Assembly (NCBI RefSeq): GCF_019916085.1 | Contig: NZ_CP049834.1 | Coordinates: forward strand, 2,432,501 to 2,496,500 | From: Aquirufa lenticrescens | GTDB lineage: Bacteria; Bacteroidota; Bacteroidia; Cytophagales; Spirosomataceae | Direction of reading: 5' to 3' | DNA: 64,000 nt | Shown: positions 8,086 to 17,239 of the stretch, piece by piece | How the letters are laid out: the number at the start of each line of letters is the position of its first letter | Position numbering within the stretch: position 1 is the first letter of the stretch | Translations under genes and position numbers: made by a program | Notes under the pieces: model-generated | Told to the model about the DNA's origin: nothing | Databases searched by the model: none | The model's input: only the letters and a program-made list of their open reading frames with translations

Positions 8086-9150
8086 ATGAACGCAAACGAA
8101 TTTTTGTACTCCTATTTAAATAATGCCTCACCCACTGGATTTGAGGCGAGTGGACAAAAAATTTGGTTAGATTATATTCAACCTTTCATCGACGAAAAGA
8201 TCATTGATACGTATGGAACTGCTGTGGGCGTAATCAATCCTGGTCAACCTTACAAAGTGGTAATCGAAGCCCATGCCGATGAAATTTCTTGGTTTGTGAA
8301 CTATATCGATGATAATGGATATCTGTTTTTACGTCGCAATGGCGGATCAGATGCCTTAATTGCTCCCTCTATGCGGGCGAATATTCACACAAAAGATAAA
8401 GTGGTAAAAGGAATTTTTGGGTGGCCAGCGATTCACGTAAGAGATATTGCCAAAGACAAAGCTCCAGGCATTTCTGACATATTCATTGATTGTGGTGCTT
8501 CGAATAAAAAGGAAGTGGAAGAAATGGGTATCCACGTGGGTACGGTAGTTACTTTCGAAGATGGATTAATGGAGTTGAACGGCAAATATTTAGTAGGCCG
8601 TGCCTTAGATAACAGAATCGGTGGTTATATGATTGCCGAAGTGGCTAGAAGACTGAAAGAAAATAACATTACCCTACCCTACACGCTATATGTCGTCAAC
8701 TCTGTTCAAGAGGAGATTGGCTTACGTGGGGCGGAAATGATTGTTCGTCGTTTGAAGCCAGATTTAGCATTCATAACTGATGTAACACACGATACGCAAT
8801 CGCCTATGTACAATAAAAAAACACAGGGCGATATGGCTTGTGGAAAAGGTCCCGTTATCTGTTATGGACCTGCGGTTCAGAATAATGTGCGCGATTTCAT
8901 TATAGACGTTGCAGAAGAAAATAAGATTGATTTTCAAAGACAGGCCGTGTCACGCTCTACTGGAACCGATACTGATTCATTTGCGTATGCTACAGAAGGC
9001 GTCGCATCTTCCTTAATTAGTCTACCGTTAAAGTATATGCACACCACGGTAGAAACGATTGCAAAAGACGATATGAATGCAGTGATCGACCTTATTTACC
9101 AATGCTTGTTGAAGGTGAAGGGTGGAGAGGATTGGAGATATTTTAATTAA
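8086..9150 (+). CDS. M42 family metallopeptidase
   Basis: Cytosolic dinuclear metal aminopeptidase of the M42 (glutamyl aminopeptidase/endoglucanase-like) family, tetrahedral-type enzyme in studied members. The metal and catalytic residues are visible: His in IEAHADEIS (about 64), Asp in GRALDNRIGG (about 175), Glu-Glu in VQEEIGLRG (about 207), Asp in FITDVTHDT (about 230) and His in YMHTT (about 318). Length 354 is standard. It follows its own promoter and ends in a heptamer-repeat region with a hairpin. Confidence 0.92.
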   Translation: MNANEFLYSYLNNASPTGFEASGQKIWLDYIQPFIDEKIIDTYGTAVGVINPGQPYKVVIEAHADEISWFVNYIDDNGYLFLRRNGGSDALIAPSMRANIHTKDKVVKGIFGWPAIHVRDIAKDKAPGISDIFIDCGASNKKEVEEMGIHVGTVVTFEDGLMELNGKYLVGRALDNRIGGYMIAEVARRLKENNITLPYTLYVVNSVQEEIGLRGAEMIVRRLKPDLAFITDVTHDTQSPMYNKKTQGDMACGKGPVICYGPAVQNNVRDFIIDVAEENKIDFQRQAVSRSTGTDTDSFAYATEGVASSLISLPLKYMHTTVETIAKDDMNAVIDLIYQCLLKVKGGEDWRYFN

Positions 9151-9154
9151 CATA

Positions 9155-9217
9155 CAGTATCTAGTAGTCAGTAGCCAGTATAAAGTAGATAATAGATTAG
9201 AGAATAGAGAGTAGAGA
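9155..9217 (+). repeat. Heptamer microrepeat, CAGTAGN family, copy 2
   Basis: Nine consecutive 7-bp units in register starting 4 nt after the M42 stop: CAGTATC, TAGTAGT, CAGTAGC, CAGTATA, AAGTAGA, TAATAGA, TTAGAGA, ATAGAGA, GTAGAGA. Units drift gradually in sequence but keep the 7-bp period. The last ones form the left arm of a hairpin. Confidence 0.6.
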
Positions 9218-9242
9218 ATGTGAATTTTTTCTACTCTTTTTT
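9208..9242 (+). terminator. Possible terminator for the M42 gene
   Basis: AGAGTAGA (9208-9215) pairs with TCTACTCT (9230-9237) around a 14-nt loop and is followed by six T. It is modest in strength but correctly placed in the middle of the convergent gap. Confidence 0.45.
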
Positions 9243-9248
9243 GTGAAA

Positions 9249-9321
9249 CTGATTACTGTCTACTGTCTACTGATTACTGATTACTGATTACTGATTACTG
9301 TCAACTACCTACTGCCTACTG
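9249..9321 (-). repeat. Heptamer microrepeat, CAGTAGN family, copy 3
   Basis: Read on the minus strand, ten and a half 7-bp units (CAGTAGG twice, TAGTTGA, CAGTAAT four times, CAGTAGA twice, CAGTAAT, CAG). The first unit supplies the Gln codon and the TAG stop of the S9 peptidase. This array and copy 2 face each other across the terminator-like hairpin, each reading CAGTAG in the sense of its own upstream gene. Confidence 0.65.
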
Positions 9322-11412
9322 TATTTTCAAATACCTCGCAAAAAACTCATACGTCCTCAACATCTGATCAATACGTTGGCGGTTATTACCTGAACGCGTT
9401 AATTCGTGAGTTCCACCAGGATGACGAACATATTCCACGTCACGACCTAATACTTTTAGACTTTTGTATAACATTTCACTTTGAATCACTCCTGTTCTTA
9501 GATCATTCTCTCCGTGAAATATCAATAAAGGTGTTTTAATGTTTTGCACATACGAATAAGGTGATTCGCGTTCTAAGATAGTCTTAGTTGCTTTTTCCCA
9601 AGGATAACCACCAAAATAATTAGGCACTAAACGCCAAGCATTTCCTTCGCCCATAAAGGTAGAAAGTTCATAAACTCCGCGTTGTGCACAAGCTACTTTA
9701 AAGCGATTTGTATGGCCTACAATCCAAGAAACTAAGTATCCCGCATATGAACCACCAGTAACTGCCTGCTGAGTGGTATCTGCCCAACCTTCGGCAATCG
9801 CTAAATCCAAAGCCTTCAGAACATCTGACGTGGGGCCTGCACCCCAATCTTTCACATTAGCCGCTAAAAATTCTGAGCCATAACCACCAGATCCGCGAGG
9901 ATTTGCATAGACTACGCCCATTCCTTTGGCAGCATAATATTGAAATTCGTGCCACATACTTGCTTCACCTGTTCCCCACATCGCTGAAGGTCCACCGTGA
10001 ATATTTAATACGACTGGATATTTCTTCCCAGCTTCAAAATCTGTAGGTTTCATTACCCAATAATCCACTTTTTGACCTTTGCTATTTGTGAAGGAATGCT
10101 TATCAGGACGAACGATACTTTTAGAAGCTAACCAACCAGTATTTATAGAAGTAAAGGTTTTCTCTGTTTCTGCGGATTGTAGGTAAATTTCAGATGGGTT
10201 TTCGATTCCTGTTTTGGCATACACAAAACCTGAATTAGTTACATCGAAACCCAAAATACCTGTAGTGTTATCCGTTAATTGCTTTACCTGTTTACTAGAA
10301 AGATCAAATACATAAAGAGGCGCTCCACCCTGATTTTGAGCAGTAAAATAAAGCTTGGTCTCATCAGAAGACCATTTCACCTGTGTAATCACGCGATCGA
10401 TGGGTACCTTCGTGATTTGAGAAGGATTTGCCACAGATATAATTTGTAGCACCGCATTTTGTACACCAGTTGATTTAGCTTCTTGGAAGGCTAACCATTT
10501 TTCAGCAGGTGATAAGGTCAAATTGGACATTTTATATCCCGCTTTTTGGTAAATCAATTTTGACCCAAAACCAATATACGAATCCAACACCTTATCAGGA
10601 TGGGCCAATGAATCAGCCGGAACTACTGCGTAGATACCATTTGAGGCAAATTCGACATCAGACCAACGCTGGAATGGGTTGTTCAATAAAACAGGCTTTC
10701 CGGTCAGACTCGTCTTAAAATAAGCTGGTAAAGAGATTTCTGAAGTGGTTGTACTTTCTTCTTGGAAATTCAAGCGATTGATGACTTTGGCCTTCTTATC
10801 TACTTCATTCTGAAATAGATAAGCTCTTACTTCGTCTAAATTTCCGTTTGGATTAGCCTTAGATTTCTTGGCTATACCAGAAAGCATGGGTTTTTCCAAA
10901 GTCCAAGAGGGCAACAATCCTTTCTTATTATAGACCGAATCCACCAGGAATTCCTTCAGGGTAAATGAAGATTGGAAATAGATTTCCAGACCCGAAGCAG
11001 ACCAAACCGGATTGGAAACGGCGAAAGGTAAATTGGTAATCGCTTGTGGTTCCCCTCCTGCTAAATCCAACACATAGACTTGAGATTTAGCACCCATATC
11101 GCGAGTGAAAGCAATTTTGCTCCCATCTGGACTCCACGTGGGTGAAGAAATAGAATTCTTTCCGGAGGTTAATGCGCGTGATTCACCCGATTGCAGATTA
11201 CCAAGATACAAATGAGTCTGGTAGACAAAATCATTCTTTTTATCCGCATCATCAACAATCGAGGTCACGGTGTAGATAAATTGATTTCCTTTAGGTGAAA
11301 CTAGGGGTTTTCCAGCTATCTTAATTTTCAACAAATCAGTGACATGGATTTTTTCCTTAGGGTTTTGGGCTACTAAAGAAAATGAAAGTAGTACGAATAA
11401 TAGGTGTTTCAT
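9316..11412 (-). CDS. S9 family (prolyl oligopeptidase-type) serine peptidase
   Basis: Exported peptidase of the dipeptidyl/acylaminoacyl peptidase type. The ATG at 11412 gives a clean signal peptide (MKHLLFVLLSFSLVAQ); the 15 residues open upstream do not. An N-terminal beta-propeller (about 30-440, WD40-like repeats such as SPTWSPDGSKIAFTRD) precedes an alpha/beta-hydrolase domain (about 450-698). The triad is visible: Ser in GGSYAGY (about 565), Asp in FHGENDLRTG and His in PGGTHELTR. The stop codon lies inside a heptamer repeat. Substrate unknown; probably peptide scavenging in the periplasm. Confidence 0.92.
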   Translation of the reverse strand: MKHLLFVLLSFSLVAQNPKEKIHVTDLLKIKIAGKPLVSPKGNQFIYTVTSIVDDADKKNDFVYQTHLYLGNLQSGESRALTSGKNSISSPTWSPDGSKIAFTRDMGAKSQVYVLDLAGGEPQAITNLPFAVSNPVWSASGLEIYFQSSFTLKEFLVDSVYNKKGLLPSWTLEKPMLSGIAKKSKANPNGNLDEVRAYLFQNEVDKKAKVINRLNFQEESTTTSEISLPAYFKTSLTGKPVLLNNPFQRWSDVEFASNGIYAVVPADSLAHPDKVLDSYIGFGSKLIYQKAGYKMSNLTLSPAEKWLAFQEAKSTGVQNAVLQIISVANPSQITKVPIDRVITQVKWSSDETKLYFTAQNQGGAPLYVFDLSSKQVKQLTDNTTGILGFDVTNSGFVYAKTGIENPSEIYLQSAETEKTFTSINTGWLASKSIVRPDKHSFTNSKGQKVDYWVMKPTDFEAGKKYPVVLNIHGGPSAMWGTGEASMWHEFQYYAAKGMGVVYANPRGSGGYGSEFLAANVKDWGAGPTSDVLKALDLAIAEGWADTTQQAVTGGSYAGYLVSWIVGHTNRFKVACAQRGVYELSTFMGEGNAWRLVPNYFGGYPWEKATKTILERESPYSYVQNIKTPLLIFHGENDLRTGVIQSEMLYKSLKVLGRDVEYVRHPGGTHELTRSGNNRQRIDQMLRTYEFFARYLKIQ

Positions 11413-11431
11413 AGATGAAATGTCTAGGTAT

Positions 11432-11464
11432 AAAAAATGCTCAGCATCCGAAGACACTGAGCAT
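11432..11464 (-). terminator. Leucine operon terminator (UUCG loop)
   Basis: ATGCTCAG (11437-11444) pairs with CTGAGCAT (11457-11464); on the minus strand an inner TC-UUCG-GA forms a stable tetraloop and six T follow. It lies 20 nt past the leuB stop and just before the S9 start, ending the leuCD-synthase-leuB transcript. Confidence 0.85.
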
Positions 11465-11484
11465 AAAAATACGAGTTAATTCGA

Positions 11485-12558
11485 TTAAATCAATTTCAAG
11501 ATTTCCTCTCCGATCGCTTCCGTTCCTAAAATCATCGATTTATCTGTCGTCGCATCAGCGATATCGCCTGTACGGAAACCTTTCTTTAATACTTGGTCTA
11601 CCGCGTTGATAACTACTTCTGACTCCGCTTTCATTCCGAAAGAAATGTCTAATAAAAGAGCAGCAGATAAAACGGACGCCATTGGATTTGCTAAGCCTTT
11701 ACCCGTGATATCGTGTGCAGAACCGTGAATTGGCTCGTAAACACCTGTTCCATCTCCAATAGATGCAGAAGCTAACATACCCATCGAACCAGCGATTTGA
11801 GATGCTTCATCTGTTAAAATATCACCGAATAAGTTTGCAGTTACCACTACGTCAAAACGCTTCGGATCTTTGATCAACAACATCGCTGTCGCATCTACGA
11901 ATTGGTATTCAACCGTCACATCTGGATATTCCAAAGCTAATTTTTGGATCTCTTCACGCCATAAACGTGACGACTCTAACACGTTTGCCTTATCGACAGA
12001 AACTAAATGCTTCTTACGTGTACGTGCTGCTTCAAATGCCTTGCGACCAATGCGTTCAACTTCGTAACGACTATACTCTGCCACGTCATAGGCTGTATCG
12101 CCATTGTTTTTGCGACCTTTTTCACCAAAATAGATATCACCAGTTAATTCACGGAAGAACAAAATGTCCGCTCCTTTTAAAATCTCAGGCTTAATGCTAG
12201 ACGCACTTAATAACTCATCAAATAACTTGATCGGACGAAGATTCGCGTATAGACCTAATTCCTTACGCATTTTTAACAATCCTTGCTCTGGACGAACTTT
12301 TGCAGATGGATCGTTATCGTATTTCGGGTGACCTACCGCTCCAAAAAGTACTGCATCAGACACTTTCATCTTATCCAACGTTTCAGCTGGCAACGGATCG
12401 CCTGTCGCTTCAATCGCTACGTGACCAATTAATGCTTCGTCATAGGTGAAATCGTGACCAAACTTAGCCGCAATTTTCTCTAATACTTTCTTTCCTACTT
12501 CGGTTACTTCTTGACCGATTCCATCACCTGGAACAATTAAAATATGCTTCTTCGCCAT
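11485..12558 (-). CDS. leuB: 3-isopropylmalate dehydrogenase
   Basis: NAD-dependent oxidation and decarboxylation of 3-isopropylmalate in leucine synthesis. Family blocks are GDGIGQEV (about 9), the substrate loop GLYANLRPIKLF (about 103), the dimer-interface FRELTGDIYFG, and the metal/NAD region NLFGDILTDEASQIAGSMGMLASASIG (about 243) with PIHGSAHDITGKGLANP. Length 357 matches. It is last of four leftward genes, 11 nt after the synthase stop. Confidence 0.97.
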   Translation of the reverse strand: MAKKHILIVPGDGIGQEVTEVGKKVLEKIAAKFGHDFTYDEALIGHVAIEATGDPLPAETLDKMKVSDAVLFGAVGHPKYDNDPSAKVRPEQGLLKMRKELGLYANLRPIKLFDELLSASSIKPEILKGADILFFRELTGDIYFGEKGRKNNGDTAYDVAEYSRYEVERIGRKAFEAARTRKKHLVSVDKANVLESSRLWREEIQKLALEYPDVTVEYQFVDATAMLLIKDPKRFDVVVTANLFGDILTDEASQIAGSMGMLASASIGDGTGVYEPIHGSAHDITGKGLANPMASVLSAALLLDISFGMKAESEVVINAVDQVLKKGFRTGDIADATTDKSMILGTEAIGEEILKLI

Positions 12559-12569
12559 TATTATTTTTA

Positions 12570-14105
12570 TTATATCAAATTCAACATTTTCTGAGTGGCC
12601 TTGATCGCTGAAACCGTTTGGTCAGAATCCAAACCTCTCGTAATTAACTCCTTACCTCCATCAGACCACGTAATAATCGTCTCACAAAGCGCATCAGAAT
12701 CACCTCCAGGTGGAATGCGTACCGCATAATCCTTCAATACCGGAAGAATCTTGCCGTGCTTTTCAAAGATGATTCCTAGCGCTTTCATAAAGGCATCATA
12801 TTGACCATCCCCTTGTGCGTGTTCTTCAAATACGTCACCATCGATCGAAATCTTTAAGGTAACAGAAGGGCGTAAATCCTTAGAATGAGTCAAGACATAG
12901 TTCAAAACTTGAACTCGCTCTTCAATCGTATTACTATCTAATACATCGGAAATGATGTAAGGAAGATCATTTTGAGTGACAACCTCTTTGCGATCGCCTA
13001 ATTCAATAATTCGCTGCGTAACAATCTTTAGATCTTGATCAGACAATTGAATGCCTAAAGCAGCTAAATTATTCTCGATATTAGCTTTACCTGATGTCTT
13101 TCCCAGAGCGTATTTACGCTCACGGCCAAAACGCTCTGGCATCAAATCATTATGATAAAGATTATTCTTTTTGTCTCCATCCGCGTGGATACCTGCCGTT
13201 TGTGTAAAGACATTCTCTCCTACCACTGGCTTATTAACTGGAATACGAAAACCAGAAAAAGTTTCAACTAGTTTACTAACACGGTATAAAGACTTTTCAC
13301 ACACAGACGTTTTAACATCGGTTTGGTAATCATTCAACACCGCAATAACACTAGCTAAAGGAGCATTTCCGGCCCGTTCACCCATACCATTAACGGTTAA
13401 GTGTAAACCATGAACGCCACAACGAACTGCTTCCAAGGCATTCGCAGTTCCTAAGTCATAATCATTGTGGGCGTGAAAATCAAAATGCGTGTTCGGATAC
13501 TTTAAGATTAACTGTTTAATGAAATCCGATACTTCGTAAGGAGTTAAAATCCCTAAGGTATCTGGTAATAAAACACGATCCACGGGTTGTGTAGACAGAA
13601 AATCTAAGTATTGAAACACATAGTTTGCGCTATTACGCATCCCATTGCTCCAATCTTCTAAATATACGTTCACCGATAAGCCGTTCGACTTAGCTAAGGT
13701 GATGGTCTCTGAAATTTCCTTGAAATGTTGTTCTGGCGTCTTCTTAAGCTGATGTTGCAAATGATTTAAAGATCCTTTGGTCAATAAATTCATCACTTTA
13801 GCACCTGCATCTAGCATCCATTGAACAGAGGTTCCGCCATCGACAAAGGTTAATACCTCCACTTTATCAAGAAATCCATTCGCAGCAGCCCAAGAGGTAA
13901 TCTTCTTCACCGCTTGAAATTCACCCTCAGAAACACGCGCTGACGCAATCTCAATACGATCGACCTTTAATTCGGTCAAAAGTAATTGAGCTATGGTTAA
14001 CTTCTCTGAGGCTGAAAACGATACTCCGCTGGTTTGTTCCCCATCGCGAAGGGTCGTATCCATTATTTCTATGTGGCGTTTCAAAAGACTAGCGGTTTTC
14101 TGCAA
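12570..14105 (-). CDS. 2-isopropylmalate/citramalate-type synthase with regulatory domain
   Basis: Claisen-type acyltransferase with a TIM barrel (about 10-280; [13 protein letters not shown] at 15, HxH metal pair in [22 protein letters not shown]) and a C-terminal LeuA allosteric dimer domain (about 385-511). Position between leuD and leuB favours 2-isopropylmalate synthase. However, the barrel sequence is of the divergent Bacteroidota type that also resembles (R)-citramalate synthase, and the acyl-acceptor pocket cannot be read by eye, so I give no symbol. The start overlaps the leuD end by 17 nt, suggesting translational coupling; the next Met (residue 15) would delete the first strand. 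Confidence 0.87.
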   Translation of the reverse strand: MQKTASLLKRHIEIMDTTLRDGEQTSGVSFSASEKLTIAQLLLTELKVDRIEIASARVSEGEFQAVKKITSWAAANGFLDKVEVLTFVDGGTSVQWMLDAGAKVMNLLTKGSLNHLQHQLKKTPEQHFKEISETITLAKSNGLSVNVYLEDWSNGMRNSANYVFQYLDFLSTQPVDRVLLPDTLGILTPYEVSDFIKQLILKYPNTHFDFHAHNDYDLGTANALEAVRCGVHGLHLTVNGMGERAGNAPLASVIAVLNDYQTDVKTSVCEKSLYRVSKLVETFSGFRIPVNKPVVGENVFTQTAGIHADGDKKNNLYHNDLMPERFGRERKYALGKTSGKANIENNLAALGIQLSDQDLKIVTQRIIELGDRKEVVTQNDLPYIISDVLDSNTIEERVQVLNYVLTHSKDLRPSVTLKISIDGDVFEEHAQGDGQYDAFMKALGIIFEKHGKILPVLKDYAVRIPPGGDSDALCETIITWSDGGKELITRGLDSDQTVSAIKATQKMLNLI

Positions 14106-14679
14106 ACGTACTGATCTCCGACTTCATCGCTTGTAAATAATCGATGTCATCGAATCCATTCAATAAATTATTTTTCTTGTATCCGTTAATGGCGAACTTT
14201 TCAGACGCGCCAGTCGCTACAATCGTAATCGTTTGCTCAGGTAAACTAACCTCTAATTCCGCTTTCGGATCAGCCTCTATTGCGGTGAATATTTGATGTA
14301 AAAATTCCGGGCTAACTTGAACCGGTAACACCCCTACGTTAATTGCATTTCCACGGAAGATATCCGCAAAGAAAGAAGAAACCACACAACGGAAGCCATA
14401 ATCGTAAATCGCCCAAGCAGCGTGCTCACGTGAAGAACCAGAACCAAAGTTCTTTCCTCCTACTAAAATCTTACCAGAATAAGTCGGGTTATTTAAAACG
14501 AAATCTGCCTTAGGAGCATCGTTTTTATCATAACGCCAATCTCTAAATAAATTATCACCAAAACCCGTACGTTCCGTCGCTTTCAAGAAACGAGCTGGGA
14601 TGATTTGGTCTGTATCCACATTCTCAATCGGAAGAGGTACTGCAGAACTTTTTAATATGTTAAAACTATCGTAAGCCAT
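14089..14679 (-). CDS. leuD: 3-isopropylmalate dehydratase small subunit
   Basis: Small swivelling subunit of isopropylmalate isomerase, partner of LeuC. Typical blocks are [12 protein letters not shown] (about 20), [32 protein letters not shown] (about 77) and [10 protein letters not shown]. Length 196 is normal. It follows leuC by 21 nt and overlaps the next gene by 17 nt. Confidence 0.97.
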   Translation of the reverse strand: MAYDSFNILKSSAVPLPIENVDTDQIIPARFLKATERTGFGDNLFRDWRYDKNDAPKADFVLNNPTYSGKILVGGKNFGSGSSREHAAWAIYDYGFRCVVSSFFADIFRGNAINVGVLPVQVSPEFLHQIFTAIEADPKAELEVSLPEQTITIVATGASEKFAINGYKKNNLLNGFDDIDYLQAMKSEISTFAENR

Positions 14680-14700
14680 ATTGCTTTTATTTAATCGATC

Positions 14701-16104
14701 TTATAAAAATTCTCTAGGGTCTGTTACCACACCCGTGATTGCAGCCGCCGCAGCGACTAAAGGACTCGCTAATAAGGTACGAGAACCCGGTCCTTGACGA
14801 CCTTCGAAGTTACGATTAGACGTACTCACAGCATATTTACCAGCTGGAATCTTGTCGTCATTCATCGCTAAACAAGCAGAACATCCTGGTTGACGAAGGG
14901 CAAAACCTGCTTCTGTCAAAATATCATAAATACCTTCTTCTCTAATTTGCGCTTCCACTATGTGAGAACCTGGTACTACCCAAGCCGTCACGTGATCCGC
15001 CTTCTTCCGTCCTTTGACAATAGATGCAAAAGCACGGAAATCTTCAATACGACCATTCGTACAAGAACCAATGAATACGTAATCCACTTTCTTTCCAATC
15101 ATCGAATCGTTTTGAGCAAAGCCCATATATTCCAAAGACTTCTCATACGTCGCTACTCCTCCCTCTACGTCATCCGCATTCGGAATTTGCTTAGAGATAC
15201 CCATTCCCATTCCAGGGTTTGTGCCGTAAGTGATCATCGGTTCAATATCTGAAGCTAAGAAAGTGATTTCTTCATCAAACGTAGCGCCCGAATCTGTCTT
15301 CAACGTTTTCCAATAAGCTAATTGTTTATCCCAATCTGCGCCTTTAGGTGCTAATTCACGACCTTCGATATAGTCAAATGTTGTTTGATCTGGAGCAATC
15401 ATTCCTCCACGCGCACCCATCTCAATAGATAAATTACAAACTGTCATGCGGCCCTCCATTGACATTTTTTCGAACACATCTCCTGCATACTCTACGAAAT
15501 AACCCGTAGCACCAGAGGTTGTTAATTTAGAAATAATGTATAAAGCAACATCCTTAGGCGTCACTCCTTTTCCTAAAGCTCCATTTACGTTAATACGCAT
15601 TTTCTTAGGCTTAGGCTGCATAATGCACTGAGATGAAAGCACCATCTCTACTTCAGAAGTACCGATACCAAAAGCAATCGCTCCAAAAGCGCCGTGAGTA
15701 GACGTATGAGAATCTCCACATACAATTGTCATTCCTGGCAATGTAATCCCATTTTCTGGTCCAACCACGTGAACAATACCATTCTTAGGATTACCTAAAC
15801 CCCAGTGAGAAATACCATATTTTGCTGTATTCTTCTCTAATTGTAATAATTGATTCGCAGAAAGAGGGTCTTCAACAGGTAGGTGTTGGTTAATCGTAGG
15901 CGTGTTATGATCCGCAGTAGCAAACGTACGCTCTGGGAATAATACACCAATACCACGTGTTTCAAGACCTAAGAAGGCTACAGGAGACGTCACTTCGTGA
16001 ATAAAGTGACGGTCAATGAAAAATACATCTGGACCATCAGCAATTTTACGAACGACATGTGAGTCCCATACTTTATCAAATAAGGTTGTTGGGGAATTGC
16101 TCAT
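14701..16104 (-). CDS. leuC: 3-isopropylmalate dehydratase large subunit
   Basis: Aconitase-family subunit carrying the 4Fe-4S cluster for isomerising 2- to 3-isopropylmalate. The three cluster cysteines are visible in [14 protein letters not shown] and [11 protein letters not shown] (about 345, 408, 411), with [19 protein letters not shown] near 130. Length 467 is standard. It is first in the operon, with a promoter-like pair 43-74 nt upstream. Confidence 0.97.
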   Translation of the reverse strand: MSNSPTTLFDKVWDSHVVRKIADGPDVFFIDRHFIHEVTSPVAFLGLETRGIGVLFPERTFATADHNTPTINQHLPVEDPLSANQLLQLEKNTAKYGISHWGLGNPKNGIVHVVGPENGITLPGMTIVCGDSHTSTHGAFGAIAFGIGTSEVEMVLSSQCIMQPKPKKMRINVNGALGKGVTPKDVALYIISKLTTSGATGYFVEYAGDVFEKMSMEGRMTVCNLSIEMGARGGMIAPDQTTFDYIEGRELAPKGADWDKQLAYWKTLKTDSGATFDEEITFLASDIEPMITYGTNPGMGMGISKQIPNADDVEGGVATYEKSLEYMGFAQNDSMIGKKVDYVFIGSCTNGRIEDFRAFASIVKGRKKADHVTAWVVPGSHIVEAQIREEGIYDILTEAGFALRQPGCSACLAMNDDKIPAGKYAVSTSNRNFEGRQGPGSRTLLASPLVAAAAAITGVVTDPREFL

Positions 16105-16146
16105 TATATCAATTAGTTTTAAGGCGCTTTTATTATAATTAAGCTA

Positions 16147-16178
16147 CAAAAATGGCGTTTTTTTTGCAAAAATGCAAA
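16147..16178 (-). promoter_or_regulatory. Candidate promoter of the leucine operon
   Basis: On the minus strand TTTG (16178-16175) and CATTTTTG (16154-16147) are spaced by 20 nt, fitting the Bacteroidota -33/-7 layout except that the -7 box starts with C rather than T. It lies between the regulator stop and leuC, in a 118-bp gap. Confidence 0.4.
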
Positions 16179-16222
16179 GCAAATAGGCTGTTAAAGTAGA
16201 ATTTTGCCAAATATTATGCAAG

Positions 16223-17239
16223 TCAAAGGGATGCGCGGGAAATAAAAACGAAGGGGTTTTGCCATTTAGCCCGCTCATTAGAAAGCACCAATTCGGCTGC
16301 TTTTCGACCTAATGTTTCAAAATCCGTGGAAATCGTAGAAATACCGTCAAATAACAAACGCTTGATGGGAGTTTCATTGTACGAGATAATTCCTATTTCT
16401 TTCCCTAATTGTAACGATTCGTTGCGAATCCGCTCTAGCAAAATCAGCAAATCGTCTTCCATTACGGTAATATAAACTTGTCCTATACTTAATGTCACAT
16501 CACCTACCGATTCTACCACCTCATATTCAAAAGCATAATCCCGGCAAAAATTAATAAATCCTTGAACGATTTCTTTAGGATAATAACTCTGCGCAGGAAA
16601 AACAAGTCGAATTTGCTGGTAGGCTGTTAAGGATTCCTTAGCCTGTTGTAGACTTTGGTAAATATCATGTTCAAAATCTTCATACACCGCCCCAAACTTC
16701 CCTTGAATCCCGGGCAACAACTTATCCAATAATATCAACTTCTCTTTAGGCAATGAATTAATCAAATCCACCGCCATCTCCTCTCCTTCCATAAAATGAG
16801 GAATCAAGACCATGTGCGTATAATCCCGATCACGACTATCTACGATTTTCTTGAAGAGATTAAAATCATTGTTATAAATGTAAAAATCGATAGCACCTTG
16901 GTCGCCTATCGCTTTAACAAAGGCATCGTAAATGATCTTCTTGTGAACACTTAATTTATTGAAAAGAAGAAATATGCGAAGGTTTCGAGGGACTTCCTCT
17001 ACTTTAATGTAGAATCCCTTTCCGCGAACGGAATCTATGATACCCTGTTGCTTGAGGTAATTATACCCCTTTTCAACGGTTATTCGAGCCATATAATGCT
17101 CAAAACTCACTTCGTTAATTGAGGGCAATAATTCTCCCTTTTTTATTTTCCCTTGCTGAATTCCTTCAATAATCGCATTCGCTAATTGTCGGTATTTGGG
17201 CGTGGAAGAAAATTCATCTATTTGAATCAGACAGAACAT
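16223..17239 (-). CDS. GntR-type regulator with LacI-like sensor domain
   Basis: N-terminal GntR winged helix (about 8-75: PKYRQLANAIIEGIQQGKIKKGELLPS, RITVEKGYNYLKQQGI, RGKGFYI) joined to a periplasmic-binding-protein-like effector domain (about 88-338: LRIFLLFNKLSVHKKIIYDAF, IGIISYNETPIKRLL, TISTDFETLGRKAAELV). This combination is a known Bacteroidota sugar regulator type. Its ATG overlaps the stop of the upstream rhaT-like gene in a TAATG, so it is translated with the transporter; rhamnose or a derivative is the likely effector (inference from context). Confidence 0.88.
   Translation of the reverse strand: MFCLIQIDEFSSTPKYRQLANAIIEGIQQGKIKKGELLPSINEVSFEHYMARITVEKGYNYLKQQGIIDSVRGKGFYIKVEEVPRNLRIFLLFNKLSVHKKIIYDAFVKAIGDQGAIDFYIYNNDFNLFKKIVDSRDRDYTHMVLIPHFMEGEEMAVDLINSLPKEKLILLDKLLPGIQGKFGAVYEDFEHDIYQSLQQAKESLTAYQQIRLVFPAQSYYPKEIVQGFINFCRDYAFEYEVVESVGDVTLSIGQVYITVMEDDLLILLERIRNESLQLGKEIGIISYNETPIKRLLFDGISTISTDFETLGRKAAELVLSNERAKWQNPFVFISRASL

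Noticed and set aside
9249-9321. CRISPR-like or satellite array
   Set aside because: The period is 7 bp with no spacers and no cas genes nearby; it is a microrepeat, not a CRISPR.
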